IMG/VR virus record: IMGVR_UViG_3300042338_000367
Coordinates: 1-57,466 of that record
DNA: 57,466 nucleotides
Direction: 5' to 3' (one strand)
Origin: a virus
Part shown: one piece after another, positions 9,957 to 18,900 of the stretch
Layout: each line of letters starts with the position of its first letter
How positions within the stretch are numbered: position 1 is the first letter of the stretch
The notes under the pieces: model-generated
Told to the model about the DNA's origin: nothing
Seen by the model: only the letters and a program-made list of their open reading frames with translations
The model's database searches: none
Made by a program: the position numbers and the translations under genes

Positions 9957-12026
9957 ATGTCAGATACAGGAATAAATTCTTCAGACCTAGGCAGTACAGC
10001 AAGTATTGCAAACAAAATAGGTGAATCATTCTATCCAAATGGAGAGGTTGTAATAACTGGCACAACAATGTCCAGGCAGCCATACGAAGATAGAAGCTTA
10101 AGAAGCGCTGACCCAGTAAAGATAATTCAAGGCGATGGTCTTTACAGGAATCCAGCTTTTGCTATTAATGCATATGCGCAAAGCACCCAGTCAGCAATGC
10201 ACGGAATAGTGGCATCAATGTCCGATTTAAATGATGATATAAAAATAGCTGATCCAAATGACCCAAGAGGAACTCCACTAACTGGGGCAGCAGCAAAGAT
10301 GGAAATAGCTAAGAACTCCATGTTAGTAACAGGATATGCTCCTAGTGGTTTTTCTGAATCAATCAGAGCATTAAATAATAGCGTTATTAATAGCACTGTA
10401 CAACCAACAGATTCAGACCTAGCATATGTGACCAGCGAAATGGGAGCTACTGTAGCAGAAAAAACTTCAGGTTACATTCCTTCTTCAGAGCCAGGAATGG
10501 TTTTGAATGGAGGGTCTAGAGCTATCGCTTTAGATTCTTTGTTAAGTGATCAAGAAAAAGAAGTGTATGCAACTAAGGTAGCTCAGCTAAATAATAAAGC
10601 AAACTTTAAGGGTTCAGTTAGTGCATTCACTATAGATTTTAATACAAATGAAAAAGGACAAAATCTTTCAAGTCTTGGTTTTGCAATAAATCAAGAACCA
10701 AGTTATATATCTGGTTCGATGCAAGCTCTACCTATTGATTCGAATCTTTTGGGTAGCGGAAAAAAAGTATGCCACATATCAGCAGCGCTAATAGAGATGA
10801 TGCTCCAAGTGACTAATACAATGTATATACAAGGTGGAACTGGTGTTAGAACTTTAGTTGGTCCAAATTTTTCTTTACTTACTGCAGAAAACAACAGTGT
10901 AAGCGACCACGCATTTGGTAGAGGTTTTGATATTATGGCTGTTGGGAATTCAGCTATTCCAGTAACTGCATTGTCAAAGAACATAGATACATATAGACAA
11001 GGGCTACACTTGCTTTTGACTACATTAAATGGACTAACACAAGACTTACACCCAGACCTAATAGTGGTTCATGATCAATTGATGGTTGAGCTAGGAATAG
11101 CTGAAAGTGGCCTAGAAGGAGCTAACGCAGCGGTTAGAACAAAGTATCCAAACCTAGGTAAATTTGTTAACTTTGCTGTTGACTCAAGCCATAGAGACCA
11201 CATACATGTTAGTTTTTCTCCACAAAGAGCTGGGTCATTTATAACTCCAGAAATAGCAACTGCAATAACTGGCGTTAGCTTTACCGCAGAAGATGCAAAA
11301 GGCGGGATAAGCATGGATAAATTTAAACAAAATTTCTTTGGCAAACCCAATGCTTCTCTAAGCACAGATGAACTCATGGCACTCTTGTCTACATCTGGTT
11401 TGTTTAGTCTTGAAGTGTCTGCAATATTTACTGCAATAGCTGAAAGAGAAGCAAGAATTAGGCCAGCTGCCATTAATACAACACGTCCTTCTGATTTTTC
11501 TGTTGGCTTGTTCCAAATAAACTTATTAGAAAAAGCACACGGCACCAAAACATTTTACCTAAAGTACAATGCATCTGGACAACCGGAAGACAGCACCGTT
11601 TTAGGTTTCAAATTGGCTTACTCAATTGACTCAGATAATAATCCAAAAACACTAGCTAGCAAAGTGATGAACCAAGCAACTCAAGCTACTGTCGATCAAA
11701 GGGTATGGATACCCTACAACCAAGCCTGGATGTTAGGTGTAACTGCAGTCGGATCGGTAAGGGTTGCCCAAGTAATTAAAAAAAATAATCCAATTGACGA
11801 ATACTGCTTTCACCCATGGGGAGATTATGGAACTGAATACGTTCCAGGTTTTATATTTAAAACAAAATTCTCTACCGCATTGTCAGTTTATTTGAATAGA
11901 GGCGGAACAGATGCTAATTTAAGAAAATGGATTAGAACAAACATACCACAGAAATCAAGAGCCTATTCATACATAGAAGGATGGATGGGTGGTTCCGTGT
12001 ATAAAGAAGATGGAAGCGTATTGTAG
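9957..12026 (+). CDS. Tail-associated bifunctional lysin (M15-like peptidase plus lytic transglycosylase)
   Basis: About 689 residues. A GTG at 9948 is in frame, but ATG 9957 has the AGGTGA ribosome site 6 bases upstream and is preferred. The middle part has SDHAFGRGFDIM (about 10899-10935) and HRDHIHVSFS (about 11190-11220), the SxHxxGxxxD and HxH metal-binding signatures of D,D-carboxypeptidase/M15 peptidases. After it, AIAEREA with SVGLFQINL (about 11440-11525) matches the catalytic-Glu and GLxQI motifs of SLT-type transglycosylases. The protein would cut both peptide and glycan parts of peptidoglycan at the tail tip during entry. It sits between hub and spike genes, typical for a baseplate lysin. 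The 300 N-terminal residues are unrecognised and may anchor it to the hub. Enzyme families are established; assignment to them is by motif only. Confidence 0.75.
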   Translation: MSDTGINSSDLGSTASIANKIGESFYPNGEVVITGTTMSRQPYEDRSLRSADPVKIIQGDGLYRNPAFAINAYAQSTQSAMHGIVASMSDLNDDIKIADPNDPRGTPLTGAAAKMEIAKNSMLVTGYAPSGFSESIRALNNSVINSTVQPTDSDLAYVTSEMGATVAEKTSGYIPSSEPGMVLNGGSRAIALDSLLSDQEKEVYATKVAQLNNKANFKGSVSAFTIDFNTNEKGQNLSSLGFAINQEPSYISGSMQALPIDSNLLGSGKKVCHISAALIEMMLQVTNTMYIQGGTGVRTLVGPNFSLLTAENNSVSDHAFGRGFDIMAVGNSAIPVTALSKNIDTYRQGLHLLLTTLNGLTQDLHPDLIVVHDQLMVELGIAESGLEGANAAVRTKYPNLGKFVNFAVDSSHRDHIHVSFSPQRAGSFITPEIATAITGVSFTAEDAKGGISMDKFKQNFFGKPNASLSTDELMALLSTSGLFSLEVSAIFTAIAEREARIRPAAINTTRPSDFSVGLFQINLLEKAHGTKTFYLKYNASGQPEDSTVLGFKLAYSIDSDNNPKTLASKVMNQATQATVDQRVWIPYNQAWMLGVTAVGSVRVAQVIKKNNPIDEYCFHPWGDYGTEYVPGFIFKTKFSTALSVYLNRGGTDANLRKWIRTNIPQKSRAYSYIEGWMGGSVYKEDGSVL

Positions 12027-12037
12027 GAGGAAATATT

Positions 12038-12400
12038 ATGGCATTAAATTATCCAAAGTTTGATAAAAGAATTACTGATAGAATAGATGAAGCTTCTTTT
12101 AAGCAATCAAAGAATAGACCAGGTACAGTAATGGCTTACAATTCAGGACATAATACTGCAACAGTTATGGTCGACGAAAAGTACTCTGACCTTATTGGTA
12201 ATATGCTTTCTAACGTACCATGCCCATTTGTGTATGGTGTTCAAACGGTCGCTCCAGCCCCAGGCACACGCTGTCTCATAGGCTTTAGAGACGCAGAAGA
12301 AAAGGAACCGTATGTCTTGATGTATTTTAATGACATTCATTCCCATAAAAATATTAGAAATACCTCGATAGACACTGGCATACCAAAGTTTATGGTTTAA
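12038..12400 (+). CDS. Baseplate spike/OB-fold protein (gp5/gpV-like)
   Basis: 120 residues, preceded by GGAGG 7 bases upstream of the ATG. The core (PGTVMAYNSGHNTATVMVD, then VAPAPGTRCLIGF and PYVLMYFND) has the spacing of the OB-fold domain in T4 gp5 N-terminal domain/VgrG/gpV proteins: a strand pair around residues 25-45, a short loop, then the conserved PxxGxxVLvxF strand. It lacks a lysozyme or beta-helix, so it may be the OB adaptor on which a separate spike sits. Position between the lysin and W/J baseplate genes supports this. Assignment is by fold pattern and context. Confidence 0.6.
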   Translation: MALNYPKFDKRITDRIDEASFKQSKNRPGTVMAYNSGHNTATVMVDEKYSDLIGNMLSNVPCPFVYGVQTVAPAPGTRCLIGFRDAEEKEPYVLMYFNDIHSHKNIRNTSIDTGIPKFMV

Positions 12401-12405
12401 TTATT

Positions 12406-13092
12406 ATGATAGATCAAAATAGCGAACAATTTAAACAGTCTCCTGTTTTTAACGAAACAGCAGAAATAAAGAGAAGAAAAGAATTCTCACATAGAGAAGT
12501 CGGCTTGACCCACCCAGATAATAAAGCCTTTATTAGAATAACGGACATGGGTGAGATAGAGATATTTGGAGCTCCTGGCGTTGGTTTGGTTATCAATCCA
12601 AACACAAGAAGCATATCCATATTTGCAGACTCCATTAAGATGTACTGCAAAGATGATGATGGTCTAAGATGGAATGAAAAGTCCTTTAACCCAGCTGCAG
12701 ATGTATATAATGAGCCTGCTCTTTTAAAGACTGGAGACTTTTTAAACAACCCAGCGTATTATAGGACCGGCCAGTTTTTAAATAATTTAGAAAATTATGA
12801 ACAGGAAGAGGTCGTAACTCCCATTACTATAATAGGTAAGTACGGCCTAGGTTTGAATAATGAGCAGGGCTCAGAAGTAATAGAAGATCCAAATGGGTTG
12901 ACTTTTGAGCAAGTTTCTTTAATAGAATCTTATTCAAAAACTCACACCGAATCCGAAGTAGCCAAATTGCAACAGTTTATTAAAATGGGATACTCCTATC
13001 AAGATGCAGTTTCTAAGGTAGAAACTAGCGACTTTAATGAGCCAAGTGATATGGAAAATTTTCCTTGGATAGATAATGATTTGGATAAATAA
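12406..13092 (+). CDS. Baseplate-associated protein, function unrecognised
   Basis: 228 residues starting six bases after the spike-like gene. Residues 40-90 form short beta-strands (AFIRITDMGEIEIFG, then INPNTRSISIFADSIKMY) that look like a small beta-sandwich or a spike-like repeat. The C-terminal half is acidic and helical and has the ending seen in baseplate adaptor proteins, but I recognise no family. The repeated pair LKTGDFLNNP / YRTGQFLNNL (about 12725-12785) is a short internal repeat. Its location between OB-fold and W proteins suggests a baseplate component. It overlaps the next gene by one base (TAATG), so translational coupling is likely. Confidence 0.5.
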   Translation: MIDQNSEQFKQSPVFNETAEIKRRKEFSHREVGLTHPDNKAFIRITDMGEIEIFGAPGVGLVINPNTRSISIFADSIKMYCKDDDGLRWNEKSFNPAADVYNEPALLKTGDFLNNPAYYRTGQFLNNLENYEQEEVVTPITIIGKYGLGLNNEQGSEVIEDPNGLTFEQVSLIESYSKTHTESEVAKLQQFIKMGYSYQDAVSKVETSDFNEPSDMENFPWIDNDLDK

Positions 13093-13475
13093 TGAGCGAT
13101 TTCTATTTTGATCTTAGTGGTGATATTAAAGTCTCACCAAATAAAGATATAGCTGTTATAGGAGATGGGTCAAGGAAAGACGTCCAACAAATATACATAA
13201 GACTTATGACAGAGCCAAATGACTTTACTGTATATCCAAGGCTTGGCTGCGATCTCTCTATGCTCTATGGAATGCCGCAAAGTAAAACTACTGGTGAACT
13301 AGGTAAAAGAATTATAAGAAATGCGCTTATGGACGAAACTGTAGGTGGTATATTTAAAGGTAGATTTATAACAATAGACGCCGTACCAACATCTGCTAAT
13401 TCAATTAGATTTGATGTACATATAGAAGACAATAGTGTGGAACCGATAACTCTTTCGGTTACACAAAACATTTAA
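13092..13475 (+). CDS. Baseplate wedge protein W (gp25-like)
   Basis: 127 residues, the usual size of gpW/gp25 (GPW_gp25, DUF2634-type) proteins. Features include an N-terminal strand pair (YFDLSGDIKVSPNKDIAVI), a central RKDVQQIYIRLMTEPNDF helix followed by YPRLGCDL, where family members place the conserved EPR-like turn after the helix, and a C-terminal hydrophobic strand pair (IRFDVHIEDN, PITLSV). The protein links sheath initiation to the baseplate wedge in contractile tails. ATG overlaps the upstream stop by one base. The J homologue directly follows, the standard W-J order. Confidence 0.75.
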   Translation: MSDFYFDLSGDIKVSPNKDIAVIGDGSRKDVQQIYIRLMTEPNDFTVYPRLGCDLSMLYGMPQSKTTGELGKRIIRNALMDETVGGIFKGRFITIDAVPTSANSIRFDVHIEDNSVEPITLSVTQNI

Positions 13476-13487
13476 TAAGGAGCAAAA

Positions 13488-14657
13488 ATGGCGATAGTTT
13501 ATAGCAAAAGTAAACCAGAGGTACTAGGCAGAATGCTTTTAGCATTAGAAAAAAATGCTGGTATTACGGCAACATATCCTGGAGCTATAGCTAGAGCTTT
13601 TGCTGAAGCAGTTGCCACAGAGGTAAGTGATTTGTATGAGACTTTAAAGTTTGCGGTTGATCAAACAGCAATGTCAACAGCCTCTGGTAGGTCGCTTGAC
13701 CTGATTGGTGAACTCTACGGCGTTGGCAGAAAAGTCGTTTCTCCAGATGCAGAACAAGAAAGATCAAGTTTTAATATAGAGTTCTTTATTAGTTCGCCTT
13801 CTTCATCTGACATCATTGTCACTAAGGGAACTTCTATCTTTAATGACGTTACCGAGTTTGCCTCTAGACAGTATCAGTACCAGTTAGAGTCTGACGTAGT
13901 TATAATAGCCGGAACTACTAAAGCATTCGGAAGAATTACCCCTTCTTTTAGTAGTGAAGACTTTACCGCAGCCAGAGGTAGCTTAACAAAGCACAACTTC
14001 ACCGCACCAGATGGAACAATAGTCTATTGCTCAAACCCAAAGGAAGTCTATTCTACTTCTGGCATGGAAAGTGATGAGAATTATCGTCGTAGAATTAGTC
14101 TTTCGATAAAGGAAAGATCATATGGAACAGCAGAATCCCTAAGACTCAATGCTCTTGCACTTCCAGGAGTAAGAGATGTTAGAATTAGAGAGTCTTCATA
14201 TGGGCTTGGTTCTTGTGACATTATTGTTGTCCCAGAATCTCAGAGAATAGATCCTAGCTTTGTGCAAAATGTTGCAAGTAATTTATCTGGGAGAAAACCT
14301 GTGGGCATAAAGCTCAATATAAGGATTGCAGATAGGATTGGCATAAACACTGTTGCCAATATAGTTCTGCCACAGGGACTTAGTTCATCAGCCATTACTG
14401 CTATAGAAAACCAAGCTAATTTGTTTGTTAAAAGATACTTGAATTCTATGACAATAGGCAGTTCTATTTCATATTCAGATATAGAAAGTCAGATTAGGGC
14501 GTCTTCTGATTTTATCAAAAGTGTCAATGTATTAAGCGTCACCTCAAAGGGTCAGGAAATACCTAAGGGTATTTTTAGGTTAAACACCGAAAGAGAGTAC
14601 ATGATAGCTGGGACTGTATCGGTTTTTTCTGTTATAATGTCTTCACAAGGTTATTAG
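13488..14657 (+). CDS. Baseplate J-like protein (gpJ/gp6 family)
   Basis: 389 residues with a good GGAG ribosome site before ATG. Helical N-terminus (residues 10-60), then SGRSLDLIGELYGVGR, the typical 'x-L-D-xxGxxxGvxR' segment of Baseplate_J proteins, a beta-rich middle, and the conserved ESDENYRRRI...YGTAESLRLNAL...PGVRDVRI series at about residues 195-235. The C-terminal half has the tandem VGIKLNIRIA and helix-turn elements of the family. Together with W it shows the phage has a contractile tail. It is the best-supported baseplate gene here. Confidence 0.88.
   Translation: MAIVYSKSKPEVLGRMLLALEKNAGITATYPGAIARAFAEAVATEVSDLYETLKFAVDQTAMSTASGRSLDLIGELYGVGRKVVSPDAEQERSSFNIEFFISSPSSSDIIVTKGTSIFNDVTEFASRQYQYQLESDVVIIAGTTKAFGRITPSFSSEDFTAARGSLTKHNFTAPDGTIVYCSNPKEVYSTSGMESDENYRRRISLSIKERSYGTAESLRLNALALPGVRDVRIRESSYGLGSCDIIVVPESQRIDPSFVQNVASNLSGRKPVGIKLNIRIADRIGINTVANIVLPQGLSSSAITAIENQANLFVKRYLNSMTIGSSISYSDIESQIRASSDFIKSVNVLSVTSKGQEIPKGIFRLNTEREYMIAGTVSVFSVIMSSQGY
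14630..14638 (+). promoter_or_regulatory. Extended -10 promoter before the metallophosphoesterase gene
   Basis: A perfect TGnTATAAT (TG at 14630-14631, TATAAT at 14633-14638) lies inside the end of the J gene, 40 bases upstream of the ATG at 14679. No convincing -35 box is visible, which extended -10 promoters do not require. It may give the metallophosphoesterase gene independent transcription. Confidence 0.4.
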
Positions 14658-14678
14658 AACTGAAAGAGTGGTATTTAC

Positions 14679-15944
14679 ATGTCAGACAAGCTTTTTCTTG
14701 TCACCAAGACTCACATAGTCAAAGCTAAAAATATGAAACACGCCCGTAGCATTATCGAGGGCGATGAAGATATTCCTGGCGATTTGCTAGTCGATAATAT
14801 TTTTGCAAAAGAAGTAGACGAAGAACAGGCTTCTCACTATTTTTCTACTGGTCAAAACTCATTCTATGACACAGTCGATGAGATAGATGAAGATACATAC
14901 GAAACAGATACTGTAGGTTCGAGTTATGGCGTATCGGTGCCGTCAGCGACTATAGACTTTTTGAGATCAGAAAATAAGAGACTTGCCCGTTCTGCAGACA
15001 AGTACAAGAACATAAGCGATCATGCTTCTGAGACTATCTATAAAGCAGCACACGATGTCTTTTCTAAATTTGAGCTACCAACACTGATAAGAAAAGAAGC
15101 AAGAAAACCAGGCAAGGGCACTCCAGAAACTGCAGTAGTAGTTTTTGCTGACTGGCAGCTTGGCAAGGTGACGCCTGATTACAACTCAGAAGTAACCGCA
15201 AAAAGAATTGAATTGTATACAGAAAAGATGCTGGAAATTGTAGAAATACAAAGAGCAGATCACCCAATTGATAATCTGCATGTATGGATGCTAGGTGACA
15301 TTGTGGAGGGGGAAGAGATATTCCCTGGACAGAGCCACTTGATTGACTCAGGTATCTACAGACAGGTTGGTGTCAATGGACCAGAAATCCTAAGTAAATT
15401 CTTTGCTACGAGTCTTGAAAACTTTAACCAGGTCAATGTTACTGCGGTTATTGGAAATCATGGATCTGTTGGTGGCAGAAATAGAAAGATGTATGATCCA
15501 GAATCTAATATGGATAGACTTCTTTACAAGATTACCAGCTTGATCTTTGCAAATAATCCAAGAATTAACTTCAACATTCCAGATGGAAGAGGCGAAAGAC
15601 ACTGGTATGCAGTAGATAAGATCGGTGATTATTCAAGTCTTTTAATTCATGGTGACCAAATGCCTTCGCCTAACTCTATTACCGCTTACTATAGGAAGGT
15701 AATGGGTTGGAAAGACGGTGCAATTCCAGAAGAGTTCCAAGATGTGTTTATGGGTCATTATCATCAGCAAGCAAAGATGACCTTAGGCAGTTCAACTTTA
15801 AGAATATCTGGTTCACCAGAAAGCTACAATACGTATGCCCAAGAGTATTTCCACTCGATGAGCAGACCATGTCAGCACTTGATGTTCGTACACCCAGAGC
15901 GCGGAGTTACTTCAGAATATTCAGTATGGCTTGACGAAGTTTAA
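14679..15944 (+). CDS. Calcineurin-like metallophosphoesterase
   Basis: 421 residues. Metal-binding motifs appear in family order: FADWQLG (about residue 157), LGDIVEG (about 206), VIGNHG (about 259), LLIHGDQM (about 322) and MGHYHQ (about 358). These match phosphoesterases of the Mre11/SbcD-like and broad calcineurin superfamily; specificity (DNA end, cyclic nucleotide or phosphoprotein) cannot be read. About 130 N-terminal residues are extra: the first 50 (VTKTHIVKAKN) resemble the 63-aa protein at 43549, and an acidic linker follows. It sits, unusually, between baseplate and fibre genes, with its own extended -10 box. It might be an independent 'moron'-like enzyme rather than a structural part. 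Confidence 0.8.
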   Translation: MSDKLFLVTKTHIVKAKNMKHARSIIEGDEDIPGDLLVDNIFAKEVDEEQASHYFSTGQNSFYDTVDEIDEDTYETDTVGSSYGVSVPSATIDFLRSENKRLARSADKYKNISDHASETIYKAAHDVFSKFELPTLIRKEARKPGKGTPETAVVVFADWQLGKVTPDYNSEVTAKRIELYTEKMLEIVEIQRADHPIDNLHVWMLGDIVEGEEIFPGQSHLIDSGIYRQVGVNGPEILSKFFATSLENFNQVNVTAVIGNHGSVGGRNRKMYDPESNMDRLLYKITSLIFANNPRINFNIPDGRGERHWYAVDKIGDYSSLLIHGDQMPSPNSITAYYRKVMGWKDGAIPEEFQDVFMGHYHQQAKMTLGSSTLRISGSPESYNTYAQEYFHSMSRPCQHLMFVHPERGVTSEYSVWLDEV

Positions 15945-15959
15945 TAGGATTAAGGTTAG

Positions 15960-18900
15960 ATGAAAACATACTTCCTTGCATTAAATAACTCTGATTTCAA
16001 CATCAGTGGCAATACTTGGACGTCCAATGTCATCGACCTATATTCAAATAGATTCTATACCAACTTCTCAACTCTTAGATCACAACATGGCTTAAATGAG
16101 CTAGGAGATTATACTTTTGTTGGAACTGAGTTAAGGCCAGATGCCACTCCAACGCTTGATTCAACCACTAAGGTAACCAACTATGGTGAAATAGTACTTG
16201 AAGAAACTATTGGAGAATATGGATTTTTTAATCCTGATGATTTCCAGGATGGAAGGTACATCTTTGACCTGGTACAATCTTCCCCATTTTGGATTATGGG
16301 TCCAGACTATGAGTCTCAACTAGTTTATAGATTTGTTGATACCACAAGCAGAGTGGATATTATAGGCTACAAGCATGCATTTGCCAACCTTCCTGGGGCT
16401 GAGCAGCCTACTGTGCAAGTTAAGGTCTACACTGCGGATATAGAAAATGCACAAGACTCTGAATGGCTCCAAGTTGCATATGTCAACCAAAGCACATCCC
16501 TGCTCTTTATAAGAGACGTTAAAAGATATTGTAAGTTTGAAGTAATAATTTCATCGGACTCTTCGCTTGAGAATTCAAACTTCCTTTTGTTGGTGCAAAC
16601 CCAAATAGATGAAATTGCTGTCCCAGTCATATCAGATCATACAAGAAGCGTTCTTGCAAGATTCCCTTCATGGACGAAGATTTACGGAGACTCCTTAGAA
16701 AGAGCAACTCCATCATTGGCATTACCGGAAACAAATGCTGGAAAAATGATCAATGCATTAATTGGTGATGACCTAGATAAAATAGATGAATTAATTTCTA
16801 GGGTGGAATTAGATTCCTACATTGGTTCAGCAACACTATCGGAAACTGCTTGGATGTATGTATGCACCAACGTTGCTCCTGGTTTTGTGAAAATCATTGG
16901 GGATAACACCGAGCTAGCTAGAGTTTCAACAATGCGAGAATTGTTGGAAACAAGAACTACAGATTATGTTTTCTATTATAATTTTTCTACATTAGAATTA
17001 TATACTCTAAGAAAATTTGTGAAACTAAAAGTAGATAATACTTTAACCGACCAAATTGTTATACAGAGTTTAAATAGCTTTGATGAATTTGGTGTTAGAG
17101 TAGGTCTCCAAAGATTGTATCTTGAATCAAATTTAAATTTCTCTAAGAGAATTTTAGATGTTTACAGAAATCCTCCTGCTATCAACGCAGAGGGATTAAA
17201 GCTGACACTAAGAAGAGAATTAGATATATGGAGAGCTGTTGGTGCAACACCTGAATCCACATATCTTGGAGCAACTCCTGAAATTATAGAGATATCAGAT
17301 TTAGAAACAATGTCAAAATACTTTTCTAAAGATGGAATTCCAACTAAAGAATTTTTTGATTTTGTAGAATATATTAACGTTAAATATCCAACCAACTATG
17401 GCTACATCAAGTGGGGCGAAGCTTACTGGGACTACGCTGGAAAGTTCCAAGAGGGTATATCTTCAATACCAACAATTTTGGACTCAGCAACTCCTCAATC
17501 TTACTCAAGTGATTATCAGCCTGGTATCGGTGACTTTGAAGATGCAAGACTTAAGTTGGAAAAACTAGATAGAGAAATTACTAAATCATCTTTTGGTCTT
17601 AGAGTTTCGGGAATTAAATATGAAAACACTGAACCAGCCTATGAACCAATAGATGTAAAGTACGATAGCTATATTTCTTATTACGAAGATTATGTAGAAA
17701 ACAATACAGCAACAATCACCTATGATGTAAAGCTATTGTTGAATCTACATGGCGACATACCAAACGATGCCGTGTACACAGCAAGATTTAGAGATTACAT
17801 AACAAATATCTATGATCAGACATCATCGCCAGAATATATTGTAAGATCAATTTTTAATCCCTCTGGATTTACCACCGGGGATTCGATTTATTACAACCAG
17901 GGTGGAACACCATATGTAAATACATTTAGCGTTTCTGCCACAGAGTCGTACACTTTTAGTGAAATACCGTTGTACTCAGTCGATGCAGCAACGGTTAGTT
18001 TTATCAGTTCTAGTGGACCAAGTGGTGCAACAGGCAGCTACGCAACAATCGGATTCTTGGATGCAACTCCAAATACATACGCAAAAAATACAAGCAAAAA
18101 TGTAATCAAAACAGCAGCGCAAATAAATGACTCACCGTACGCTACAAAGTTGAAGATAAACTCAGAAATATATGACGCTAAAAAGAAGAGACTTGTAAAC
18201 ACACCAAAGATTAGATCAGACCGTTTTTCAAATAAGGTAAATAACTCTAATGATATAACTAAGCAGTCTGCGGTTACATTTACTCCTCAAGATATAATTA
18301 AGAACTTTATCATACCGTTTGGTGCCACACCAGTATATGTCCACATAGAAAATATCATTGAAGATAGCTACGATATTGACTTGTCAGCATCTCCATATCA
18401 GGGGTATGGTGGTATCTCAAAGAACAGAGATCAAAACAAAACGTATTTGATTCCCTCTGTGCCTAACGTATTGTTCAGTTTTATTAATCCAAACTTTGCT
18501 ACTCCGGAACAGCATGAAAATTATATCGATACAATAGGATCTACTGTAAATTATTATTTTACAAATATTAAATTTCCCTTTTCAGCAACTCCAAATCAAC
18601 TAAGAATATCTTCAAACGATGATGGAAACTATCCATTTAATTATTTGACTTGGGAAAATTTTACAGCTAATTATATAGGCGATATAGAATATTATATTAG
18701 CGATCACGGAGTTGTTTCGGGGAACTCAACAGTAGATTACAGCTTACTAAATAATGAGTCAAGCTATATGGTTGGAAGATATGACTTTAATAGATCAGAT
18801 TTTGGTTTATCAGATTATGATTCTTCACCCAACTTGTGGATTAGGGATCTAGAAGTTATTAATGAAGATGATAACACTTTGGTATACACTGGTTGGAATA

